DNA of 7,318 nt, taken from Gemmatimonadota bacterium (GTDB lineage Bacteria; Gemmatimonadota; Gemmatimonadetes; Palauibacterales; Palauibacteraceae). The position numbers were made by a program, and so were the translations under genes. How positions within the stretch are numbered: position 1 is the first letter of the stretch; the number at the start of each line of letters is the position of its first letter. The stretch lies in the NCBI GenBank assembly GCA_030598525.1, contig JAUVPT010000075.1, forward strand, positions 1 through 7,318. The letters run 5' to 3'. A model generated the notes under the pieces. The model was given only the letters and a program-made list of their open reading frames with translations, did no database searches and had not been told where the DNA came from. This document shows, piece after piece, positions 1 through 6,007 of this stretch.

Positions 1-462
1 ACCACTTTCCCGGCCAATGGCACATTCACGCCCGAGCAAAGAGAGCTCTACGAGCTGGGCCTCGGTATCCGGCAGGTGTGCCTCGACAACTACCGTGCGG
101 GGACCACTTTCCACGAGGTAGGTCAGAAGGTTCAGGAGTGGCTCGTCGCGAATGGATATGATGACACCGAAGACCGGTTCCGCGGGCTCATTAGGTGGGG
201 CTGCTATAACCACCCGATCGGGATGGCAACTCACGATGTGATGGCATCGGTAACCGGCCCGGATGAGCCTCTCGAGCCCGGGTTCATCTTTGCCTGCGAC
301 ATCAACATGCCCCAGACCGAGACCCTGGGGATTCGGATCGAAGATACCGTTGTGATTACGGAAGACGGATACGAAAACCTCTCGACGGGGTTGCCCCGCA
401 CCGTGCAGGAGATCGAGACCGTAATGCGTGAACCCGGCCTGCTACAGAAGATCGGGAGGTAG
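1..462 (+). CDS. M24-family metallopeptidase (Xaa-Pro aminopeptidase-like), 3' end only
   Basis: This is the C-terminal 153 residues of a pita-bread-fold (M24) peptidase, a family that usually removes N-terminal residues before proline or splits Xaa-Pro dipeptides using two metal ions. The frame is open from base 1. The first residues (TTFPANGTFTPEQRELYE) match the segment that normally follows the second Asp metal ligand, so both Asp ligands lie outside the window. Visible here are the His ligand (NHPIGMATHD, His codon 211-213) and the final Glu ligand (GIRIEDTV, Glu codon 340-342). Where most members have Glu in an FTIEPG-type motif, this one reads FACDIN (Asp codon 298-300), a conservative ligand change. 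The GTG at 76 lies inside the conserved domain and is not a start. The gene ends in TAG six bases before the M1 aminopeptidase start, so the two are probably co-transcribed. The family call is firm; the substrate is not. Confidence 0.9.
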   Translation, partial: TTFPANGTFTPEQRELYELGLGIRQVCLDNYRAGTTFHEVGQKVQEWLVANGYDDTEDRFRGLIRWGCYNHPIGMATHDVMASVTGPDEPLEPGFIFACDINMPQTETLGIRIEDTVVITEDGYENLSTGLPRTVQEIETVMREPGLLQKIGR

Positions 463-468
463 ATCGTG

Positions 469-2628
469 ATGGTTCCTCTCCTCAGCCACGCTCGGAGCAC
501 CGGGCTGTCCGTTGCCTTCAGCATCGTGACACTGACGACCCTCTCGGCACAGCAGGTGGACGTCTGGAGCCGGCCGGTCCAGGTAGAGCGGAGCCGCACC
601 TTTGATTATCTGCACTACCGCGTGAGTCTCACATTCGATCTCGATGCCAGGACCTTCCAGGGCGAAAACCGGATTACGCTGACGCCATTGGCCGCTGGAA
701 TCGATCGCTTCGAGCTGGATGCGGAAGGGCTGACCATAGAGTCGGCGTTCGATCAAGAGGGACGTGAGCTCTCCCTGGAGCGATCGGACACGAGCGTTGT
801 CGTGCTGTTTCCACGGCCGGCGGCGTTCGGAGATACCCTCGACGTCACTGTGCTGTACCAGGGCGAAGGATCTCGGGAGGGCTTCTTTTTCGACGACGCG
901 AGTGAAGATCATCCCCGGATGGTCTCGACCGATTCCTGGCCTGACGAAGCACACCACTGGATCCCTCTGTACGACTACCCCAACGACAAGGTGACCCATG
1001 AACTGATCGTCACCGTGCCGGAGGGCAACCGCGTCCTGTCCAACGGCAGACTGATCGCGGTCACTGAGGACGACACCGCCGGGACCGCCACCTGGCACTG
1101 GTCGCAGGAGCACCCGCACGCCACATACCTGATGATGCTGGCGATCGGTCCCTATGCAGTGATTGAGGACTCACTGGGCGATCTCCCGATCGCCTACTGG
1201 GTGTACCCGGATGCCATCGAAGATGCGCGCTGGATCTTCGCTAAGACCCCTCGCATGATCGCCTACTACAGCGACCTGTTCGATTACCCATACCCCTGGG
1301 CCAAGTACGATCAGGTGACCACTCCGCATGTCGGAGGCGGCGCCGAAGCCACGTCGGCCACGATTCTCGGCGACGGAGTCATACACGATCGGAGGGCCGA
1401 ACAGGACTTCTCGTGGGAGCGCATCATCGCGCACGAGATCGCGCACCAGTGGTGGGGTGATCTCATCACGCTCCGCGAATGGTCACACGCATGGTTGAAC
1501 GAGAGCTTTGGGACCTACTCCGACTACCTCTGGACCCGGCATGAGAGCGGCGACGACGAAGGCGCCTGGGCGCTGTCGGGCAAGAAGAACGCGTACCTGC
1601 GCGAAGCCCACACCCGCTACGTGCGGCCGATCGTATTCAACCGGTACGAGCGGCCGCACGACAACTTCGACTCGCATACCTACCCGAAGGGCGCCGCGAT
1701 CCTGCACCAGCTTCGGTTTCTGCTTGGCGATGAGCTCTTCTTCCGGGCCCTCAGCACGTTCCTGCATGACCATGCCTTCGAGTCAGTGGACACCCACGAT
1801 TTCATGAAGACCGTGAACGAAGTGGCTGGCAGGGACATGGACTGGTTCTTTGAGCAGTCCGTCTTCTTGCCGGGCCATCCAGTCTTCGAAGTGAGTTCCG
1901 TCTGGGATGGTGCGGCCGGAGAGGTTCATCTGAACATAGCGCAGGTTCAAGGCCGGGCCCACGGCGTGCCCATCTACAGGATGCCCGTACAAGTCGGCAT
2001 CGTCACGGAGTCCGGTAAGCGTGTGGAGACGGTCTGGCTGGAGAGCGAGCACGACAGCTTCGTCTTTCCGAGTTCCGATGAGCCTCTCCTGGTGCGATTT
2101 GACGAGGGCAACTGGCTCCTGAAGGAGTGGACCTTCGAGAAGAGCGTGGAGGAGTTGATCTACCAGGCGTGCCAGGACGATGTCGTCGGAAGGGAATGGG
2201 CAGTGCGAGAGCTGGGCAAGTTCGGCAACCACCCGGGCGTTGCTGGCCAGCTGGCGGCGACGGTGCGCGAAGATCCGTTCTGGGCGGTGCGGGTTGCTGC
2301 CGTGGAAACGCTTGCTTCTTTGAAAGGGCCAGAGTCGGCAACGGAACTCCGAGCTGCGACCTCAGACGAACGATCCGAGGTCAGGCGCGCGGCGATCCGC
2401 GCCCTGGGGGGTGCAGAAGACGCCACGTTGGTGCCGTTCTTCCGCGAGCGTTTCCTGTCCGACAGTTCCTACCAGGTACAGGCCGAGGCCCTGCGGGCGA
2501 TCGGCCGCAGTGGGAACCAGGATCAAATTGACTTTCTGCGGCAGGCTTCTCGAGTTGACTCGCCTCGTGACGTGATCCGTGCAGCGGCTGAATGGGCGAT
2601 CGAGGAGATAGTAGGACTCGCCGGGTGA
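469..2628 (+). CDS. Secreted M1-family zinc aminopeptidase with C-terminal HEAT repeats
   Basis: Zinc metallo-aminopeptidase, 719 aa from ATG469. A GTG at 466 is equally possible; GGGAGG at 454-459 lies 9 bases before ATG469 and 6 before GTG466. Residues 1 to about 28 look like a Sec signal peptide ending LSA-QQ, so it probably acts outside the cytoplasmic membrane. The beta-sandwich N domain is followed by the catalytic domain with HEIAH (H322, E323, H326), the third zinc ligand E345 eighteen residues later in WLNESFGTY, and the catalytic-Tyr motif TYPKG (Y405). The substrate-recognition loop, usually GxMEN, reads GGAEA (E293 kept, Met and Asn replaced). From about residue 555 to the end are HEAT/PBS-lyase-like helical repeats (for example WAVRVAAVETLASL and SEVRRAAIRALGG), which take the place of the usual C-terminal helical domain. 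It follows the M24 gene directly, suggesting joint peptide degradation. Family call firm; natural substrate unknown. Confidence 0.95.
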   Translation: MVPLLSHARSTGLSVAFSIVTLTTLSAQQVDVWSRPVQVERSRTFDYLHYRVSLTFDLDARTFQGENRITLTPLAAGIDRFELDAEGLTIESAFDQEGRELSLERSDTSVVVLFPRPAAFGDTLDVTVLYQGEGSREGFFFDDASEDHPRMVSTDSWPDEAHHWIPLYDYPNDKVTHELIVTVPEGNRVLSNGRLIAVTEDDTAGTATWHWSQEHPHATYLMMLAIGPYAVIEDSLGDLPIAYWVYPDAIEDARWIFAKTPRMIAYYSDLFDYPYPWAKYDQVTTPHVGGGAEATSATILGDGVIHDRRAEQDFSWERIIAHEIAHQWWGDLITLREWSHAWLNESFGTYSDYLWTRHESGDDEGAWALSGKKNAYLREAHTRYVRPIVFNRYERPHDNFDSHTYPKGAAILHQLRFLLGDELFFRALSTFLHDHAFESVDTHDFMKTVNEVAGRDMDWFFEQSVFLPGHPVFEVSSVWDGAAGEVHLNIAQVQGRAHGVPIYRMPVQVGIVTESGKRVETVWLESEHDSFVFPSSDEPLLVRFDEGNWLLKEWTFEKSVEELIYQACQDDVVGREWAVRELGKFGNHPGVAGQLAATVREDPFWAVRVAAVETLASLKGPESATELRAATSDERSEVRRAAIRALGGAEDATLVPFFRERFLSDSSYQVQAEALRAIGRSGNQDQIDFLRQASRVDSPRDVIRAAAEWAIEEIVGLAG

Positions 2629-2885
2629 ATTCTCCGACCTGACAAAATCGCGCTAACGGCCTCGGGAAACACTCCTCGTGCCGCGCACGGGAGATCCTGT
2701 ATCCGCGATCCTGGTGGTGGCGGCTACCAGTTTCCGGGTGATGCCCCGTTCGTGGGATGAGTAGCCGGCATCCGGGAAGCGCGCTGCGGGCGGCGCCATG
2801 TCCCATTCATCAGTCACTTCGCGCATTCCACGTCGAGAGTCATGCAGCCGGCACACACATGGTGAGAACAGACCAGGGAGATACG
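2629..2885. other. Non-coding gap between M1 aminopeptidase and methyltransferase
   Basis: No supported gene lies in these 257 bases. The methyltransferase frame is open back to an ATG at 2757, but the extra residues do not look like the family's N-terminus and a better ribosome site precedes ATG2886. The stretch contains the hairpin at 2672-2693 and several short inverted repeats that could arise by chance. I see no convincing -35/-10 pair, so the methyltransferase promoter is not located. Confidence 0.6.
2672..2693 (+). terminator. Hairpin downstream of the M1 aminopeptidase gene, possible terminator
   Basis: CTCC-T-CGTGC, loop CGC, GCACG-GGAG: a nine-pair stem with one bulged T and a three-base loop, 43 bases after the aminopeptidase stop codon. 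It is not followed by a run of T, so it is not a textbook intrinsic terminator. It could stall or end transcription, or protect the 3' end of the upstream mRNA. Confidence 0.35.
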
Positions 2886-3716
2886 ATGCCGCATAACGAC
2901 GCTGTCGAGAGCCATTACAGCCACGGCGAACTCCTAGAGGCCATTCGTTCTGGCGTCCGGCAGCTGGGCAAAACGTCCGAAACGGTGAACGTCGAGGACC
3001 TCGCGCCGGTGGACGAGTTCCACATCGGCGGTCGGATCGCGACGGAGGCGTTCCTGGATCAGCTGGGTCTCGCCACGAACGATCACGTTCTGGACGTCGG
3101 CTGCGGACTGGGAGGCGCCAGCCGATTCGCGGCGCAGCGGTACGGCTGCCGGGTGACCGGCATCGACCTGACCGATGACTATGTCCAGACCGGCGAGGTG
3201 CTGTGCGAGTGGGTCGGGCTGGGCGATCTCGTCTCGCTCGACCGCGGTGACGCGACGGCCACTCCGTACGAGGATGGAGCGTTCGACAAGGCGTTCATGC
3301 TGCACGTCGGGATGAACATCGAGAACAAGGAGCTCCTCGCTCTGGAGATGTTCCGGCTGCTGCGACCGGGCGGACGACTAGGGGTGTATGACGTCATGCG
3401 TATGGGCGACGGCGACCTCCGGTTCCCCGTTCCCTGGGCCACCTCTTCCGGGGAGAGTCGGGTCTCGACCCCAGCTACCTACCGGGGAACTCTGGAGGCG
3501 GCCGGGTTCCGGGTCGTGGCGGAAAACAACCGGAGCGAGTTCGCGATGGAATTCTTCACGCATCTCCAGGCGAACGGAAACGGTGCAGCGAGTTCACCCC
3601 TGGGTCTTCACGTTCTCATGGGCGGTTCCGCTCCGGAAAAGGTGAGGAACATGATCGAGAACGTGTCGCAGGGTCGGGTAGCTCCGGTGGAAATCATCGT
3701 CGAGAAACCGGCATAG
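2886..3716 (+). CDS. Class I SAM-dependent methyltransferase, small-molecule type
   Basis: 276 aa. The start at ATG2886 is chosen because GGGAG at 2876-2880 lies five bases upstream and the protein then begins MPHNDAVESHYSHGELLEAI, like family members that start with a short HY-x-G-x-L helix. Motif I of the Rossmann fold is VLDVGCGLGG (residues 68-77), the acidic end of strand 2 is D94 in VTGIDLT, and GDATATPYEDGAFD is the motif II region. LLRPGGRLGVYDV is the post-motif helix and strand. The stretch APVDEFHIGGR before motif I and FPVPWA after it are typical of a subfamily related to sarcosine/dimethylglycine and tocopherol-type methyltransferases. The acceptor cannot be told from sequence, and I do not claim glycine-betaine synthesis. 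No signal peptide, so cytoplasmic. Two consecutive TAG codons end the gene. It converges on the TetR gene and shows no obvious operon partner. Confidence 0.88.
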   Translation: MPHNDAVESHYSHGELLEAIRSGVRQLGKTSETVNVEDLAPVDEFHIGGRIATEAFLDQLGLATNDHVLDVGCGLGGASRFAAQRYGCRVTGIDLTDDYVQTGEVLCEWVGLGDLVSLDRGDATATPYEDGAFDKAFMLHVGMNIENKELLALEMFRLLRPGGRLGVYDVMRMGDGDLRFPVPWATSSGESRVSTPATYRGTLEAAGFRVVAENNRSEFAMEFFTHLQANGNGAASSPLGLHVLMGGSAPEKVRNMIENVSQGRVAPVEIIVEKPA

Positions 3717-3796
3717 TAGCTGGAGAGGATCAACGACCGGTCCCTGCTCCGCGAGTTCCTGGACGAGCGCGGAGCGGCCCTCGAGTGAGAGCGCCC

Positions 3797-4405
3797 TCAC
3801 GCCCCTGCCGCCCCGATCACCATTCGAGCGGCGAGCTCCGCCGCGCGTCCATGACTCAACCCCGAGTCGGTCAGGATTCGCCACGTGTTGAAGTCCAGGA
3901 CCAGGCGGAGCATTGCCTCGAGCTCCTCCACCTCTGCCTTACGGTCCGCCCAGCCGGCAGCCAGGGTCTGGACCATCGCCTCCTCGTACGGTGACCATAG
4001 CTGGCCCATGACCTCCGCGAGCGGCAGCACTACGGGAATGTCTCGGAAGACGTTGCCCAGCATGTCTTCTTTCAGCCGGTACCATCGGTAGAGCTCCTTC
4101 AGGGCACTCACGAGCCGCTCTGAAGGGGCTTCGATGGCAGCCCATCGTGACGGGTCCGGAAACGGGTTCTGGGTTGCCCAATGAGTCGAGCACGCCATGA
4201 ACAGCTCGAACTCGGACGGAAAGTGATTGTAGACCGTCGCCCGGCTCACGCCGGCCAGCTCTGCTAATTCGGTCATCGTGGTATTCGCCGGCCCCACAGT
4301 GCGGTGCAGCTCGACCGCCGCCTCCGTGATGCGCAGACGGGTCTCCTGCTCCTGCCGGGCACGTTCGGCCTTGCGATATGGTCTCGCTTCGGAGTCGGAA
4401 TTCAT
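3797..4405 (-). CDS. TetR-family transcriptional regulator
   Basis: 202 aa from the ATG at 4405; a second in-frame ATG at 4423 would add six residues. Residues 20-65 form the three-helix DNA-binding domain, with the helix-turn-helix TMTELAELAGVSRATVYNHF at 43-62, which is highly typical of TetR. The remaining helical domain is the ligand and dimer part and gives no clue to the inducer. ATG4405 is preferred because a perfect TATAAT (4417 to 4412 on this strand) ends six bases before it, which would put the transcript start at or next to the start codon, and neither ATG has a Shine-Dalgarno sequence. The mRNA may therefore be leaderless. The gene is divergent from the exported-protein/selenoprotein operon with a perfect palindrome between them, so it most likely represses that operon and perhaps itself. 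Its 3' end converges on the methyltransferase. Confidence 0.92.
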   Translation of the reverse strand: MNSDSEARPYRKAERARQEQETRLRITEAAVELHRTVGPANTTMTELAELAGVSRATVYNHFPSEFELFMACSTHWATQNPFPDPSRWAAIEAPSERLVSALKELYRWYRLKEDMLGNVFRDIPVVLPLAEVMGQLWSPYEEAMVQTLAAGWADRKAEVEELEAMLRLVLDFNTWRILTDSGLSHGRAAELAARMVIGAAGA

Positions 4406-4411
4406 GATTTC

Positions 4412-4440
4412 ATTATACAACATGCCCAGCGAACTTGACA
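4412..4440 (-). promoter_or_regulatory. Promoter of the tetR-family gene, probably leaderless
   Basis: On the minus strand the -10 is a consensus TATAAT at 4417-4412, ending six bases before ATG4405. Seventeen bases further upstream is TGTCAA (4440-4435), a poor -35 that is the same DNA as the -35 of the opposite promoter. TATAAT this close to a start codon is the known pattern for leaderless mRNAs. Confidence 0.55.
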
Positions 4441-4463
4441 GACCTGCGGAGTTGATTTAGGCT
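4435..4463 (+). promoter_or_regulatory. Sigma-70-type promoter of the exported-protein/selenoprotein operon
   Basis: TTGACA (4435-4440, consensus -35), a 17-base spacer, then TAGGCT (4458-4463), which keeps the three most important -10 positions (T1, A2, T6). The transcript would start near 4470 and carry a leader of about 110 bases. Its -35 overlaps that of the divergent regulator promoter, so polymerase should occupy only one at a time. Confidence 0.6.
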
Positions 4464-4477
4464 GGCGATTAGTTGCT

Positions 4478-4492
4478 TAGACACACTGTCTA
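4478..4492. promoter_or_regulatory. Perfect palindrome, candidate TetR operator
   Basis: TAGACA-CAC-TGTCTA: six-base arms around a three-base centre, with no mismatch. Size and symmetry suit a TetR-family dimer site. It lies just downstream of the predicted start of the + transcript, where a bound repressor would block initiation or early elongation. A related half-site, TTGACAGAC at 4435-4443, overlaps the shared -35. Assignment to this regulator rests on position only. Confidence 0.55.
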
Positions 4493-4503
4493 CTCAATAG
4501 GCG

Positions 4504-4525
4504 CCCCACAGTCGTGCTGTGCGGG
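4504..4525 (+). other. Hairpin in the operon leader
   Basis: CCC-CACAG, loop TCGTG, CTGTG-C-GGG: eight pairs with one bulged C. It sits between the candidate operator and the ribosome-binding site, in a leader that carries no supported gene. It could influence mRNA stability, but it does not resemble a riboswitch that I know and may be incidental. Confidence 0.3.
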
Positions 4526-4581
4526 TCCGCGGGTGCGAGCCACGGGCGCTGGAAAACCACTGAACAGCAGGGGAGGTCAGT

Positions 4582-5376
4582 ATGGGTTCCAGGCGAATCG
4601 TGACTCCGATCGCACTCGTTCTGTCGGTCGTCATCACGGCATCCGCGGTCGCTCAGGAGGCTCGCTCCACATCCCGCTCGTGTGGCAAGGTGCTCGACTC
4701 GGCAGTGTGCACGTGGGTGGTAACGGAATCAGGAACGGCGGTGGAACTGGGGGCCACGATCCCCATCGCGCTCATCGAGGCGGTGCCCCTGGAAGCGGAG
4801 ATGGTGTGGCCGCCTGAACAGATGGCGACCGTCGCCCTTCCGTCCGAAGCGCGGACAGCGCTTGGATTCGATCACCTGGCGATCAACTGGGAGGCGCATG
4901 GCCACCCGCCGACCACGTTTATGGCTCCGCACTTCGATTTTCACTTCTACAACCTCACGCAGTCCGAAGTCCGCGCGATCGACTGCTCCGATGAGACGAA
5001 GCCGCGAAGCATCCCGGCCGGCTACGCTCTTCCGGACGTGGATATCCCAGGGATGGGCGTACTCGTAGGCCTGTGTGTTCCGAACATGGGGATGCACGCC
5101 ATGCCGGAAGGTGACCTGGCTGAGACCGGAGCTTTCGAGGCGAGCATGCTCGTGGGTTACTACGGTGGTGAAGCGGCGTTCATCGAGCCGATGGTTTCCC
5201 GCGATCGGCTGCTCGAGAAGTCGGACTTCGCCCTCGCGGTACCCGTGGTCGAGAACCTGCCCGCCGGCGTCCGATACCCGACCGAGTTTCGTGCAGAGTA
5301 TGACGCTGCGGAAAGTCAGTACCGCCTGGTATTCACGGGTTTTGATTCCGCTGGCCCGTCCAGCGCAGGAGACTGA
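4582..5376 (+). CDS. Exported protein with PHFDFHFY motif, TTHB210-like (DUF5602-type)
   Basis: 264 aa; the start is firm, with GGGGAGG at 4570-4576 five bases before the ATG. Residues 1-24 are a Sec signal peptide (SRR, hydrophobic core, ASAVA-QE), so the mature protein is extracytoplasmic. The stretch HLAINWEAHGHPP followed by PHFDFHFY (116-123) and later GMHAMPEGDL (H172) resembles TTHB210 of Thermus thermophilus and relatives grouped as DUF5602, as I recall them; no enzymatic function is established for them. H117, D119, H121 and H172 could make a metal site, and the four cysteines (C34, C43, C135, C165) could form disulfides; both are inferences. It is the first gene of an operon, three bases ahead of the AhpD-like selenoprotein gene and divergent from the TetR gene, so it is probably induced together with it. 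Alternative: an unrelated all-beta secreted protein sharing a short motif. Confidence 0.8.
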   Translation: MGSRRIVTPIALVLSVVITASAVAQEARSTSRSCGKVLDSAVCTWVVTESGTAVELGATIPIALIEAVPLEAEMVWPPEQMATVALPSEARTALGFDHLAINWEAHGHPPTTFMAPHFDFHFYNLTQSEVRAIDCSDETKPRSIPAGYALPDVDIPGMGVLVGLCVPNMGMHAMPEGDLAETGAFEASMLVGYYGGEAAFIEPMVSRDRLLEKSDFALAVPVVENLPAGVRYPTEFRAEYDAAESQYRLVFTGFDSAGPSSAGD

Positions 5377-5379
5377 GCA

Positions 5380-5958
5380 ATGGCGAACATCCTGACGATC
5401 GTGCCGGACCAGGCGAAAGGAATTCGCAAGCTGTTCTTTGGCTGGGTTCGCCGTCAGTATGGCGGGGTCGTTCCGGGCGTGTACCAGGTTCTTGCCGTCG
5501 ACCTCAAGGTCGCGCGGCCTGCGGGCGCCCTGTACAACCACCTTCATCTGCGCAAACCGTCACCGCTCAGCCGTCTCCAGCGCGAGATGCTGGCGACAGT
5601 CGTGAACGGCAAGGTGGGCGGAGCTCCGTGACTCGGTCTCCATACGGCGGCGGTTCGTCGCCTTTCCGGAGATGAGCACCTCGGCCATGAATTCGCGACG
5701 GAATGGCCCGAGTACGAGATGGATGACCAGACCCGGGCACTGCTCCGTTACGCCAGCAAGCTGACCGAGACGCCGAGCCTGGTGGACGAAGACGATATCG
5801 GCCTGCTGAGGGAGTGTGGCTGGGATGAGCAGGCGATCTGGGAGATCACGGCCCTGACCTCCTTCTTCAACTTCAGCGGCCGGCTGGAAGCGGCCTCGGG
5901 GCTGCCCCCGGACGAGATCCCCGAGGGTGCCCGTATTGCCGAGGCGGGAAACAGTTGA
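5380..5958 (+). CDS. AhpD-like / carboxymuconolactone decarboxylase-fold selenoprotein (in-frame UGA at 5629-5631 read as selenocysteine)
   Basis: 192 aa if UGA codon 84 is read as selenocysteine. AGGAG at 5367-5371 precedes ATG5380, and the gene follows the exported protein's stop by three bases. The N-terminal part ends SPLSRLQREMLATVVNGKVGGAP. The frame then continues without any shift through ULGLHTAAVRRLSGDEHLGH and on to the typical C-terminal part (RALLRYASKLTETPSLV, then TSFFNFSGRLEAASGL). In AhpD the catalytic set is Glu118, Cys133 and His137; here Glu69, residue 84 and His88 have the same spacing (15 and 4), so the UGA replaces the nucleophilic Cys. The position of the other Cys of CxxC is Gly81. 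No signal peptide: cytoplasmic. Expected chemistry is thiol/selenol peroxidase or reductase; substrate unknown. UGA is an ordinary stop for three neighbours and for this gene's own end. Alternatives: a nonsense mutation or a base-call error. Confidence 0.85.
5632..5676 (+). promoter_or_regulatory. Candidate bacterial SECIS element (selenocysteine insertion stem-loop)
   Basis: It starts at the base after the in-frame TGA. The upper stem is GGCGGCG (5646-5652) with CGTCGCC (5656-5662), seven pairs including one G-U, closing the loop GTT (5653-5655). If the last pair opens, the loop reads GGTTC, like the GGU loop of E. coli fdhF. A lower stem pairs TCTCC (5637-5641) with GGAGA (5668-5672), and CTC (5632-5634) can pair with GAG (5674-5676). 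The loop lies 21 bases after TGA, inside the 16-37 base window described for bacterial SECIS, and has the required early G. Such an element binds SelB carrying Sec-tRNA. It lies within coding sequence, as bacterial SECIS elements do. Confidence 0.75.
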
Positions 5959-6007
5959 GAACCGCGTAGCAGGGATCTGAGCCGGCTGAACCGTTCCCCC
6001 GGCGCGC

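Noticed and set aside
2722..2772. Two interlaced six-base pairings (GGCTAC/GTAGCC and GATGCC/GGCATC) upstream of the methyltransferase as a pseudoknot riboswitch
   Set aside because: Several perfect six-base pairings are expected by chance in a gap of this size, the loop lengths suit an H-type pseudoknot poorly, and no known SAM-binding riboswitch consensus is visible.
2757..2885. Extended N-terminus of the methyltransferase from ATG2757
   Set aside because: The added residues look like translated non-coding DNA, and GGGAG five bases before ATG2886 fits the conserved N-terminus better.
3717..3788. Open 22-codon tail after the tandem TAG codons of the methyltransferase (LERINDRSLLREFLDERG...)
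   Set aside because: It looks coding but is short enough to occur by chance in GC-rich DNA, has no start codon or ribosome site, and the methyltransferase is complete without it.
3785..3800. GTGAG/CTCAC inverted repeat between the converging methyltransferase and TetR genes as a terminator
   Set aside because: Only five pairs with a six-base loop and no T run on either strand.
4473..4817. Open frame starting inside the operon leader
   Set aside because: It overlaps the signal peptide region of the exported protein in another frame, has no ribosome site and gives low-complexity Gly/Arg sequence.
4729..5547. Long antisense open frame (272 codons) across the TTHB210-like and AhpD-like genes
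   Set aside because: It spans two clearly real genes on the other strand, has no recognisable motifs, and is the usual by-product of GC-rich coding DNA.
5629..5958. Reading the AhpD-like gene as two separate genes or as a pseudogene broken by a nonsense codon
   Set aside because: The frame is continuous with no indel, the bridge is family-like protein, ATG5719 has no ribosome site at proper spacing, and the TGA sits at the catalytic Cys column with a SECIS-like stem after it.
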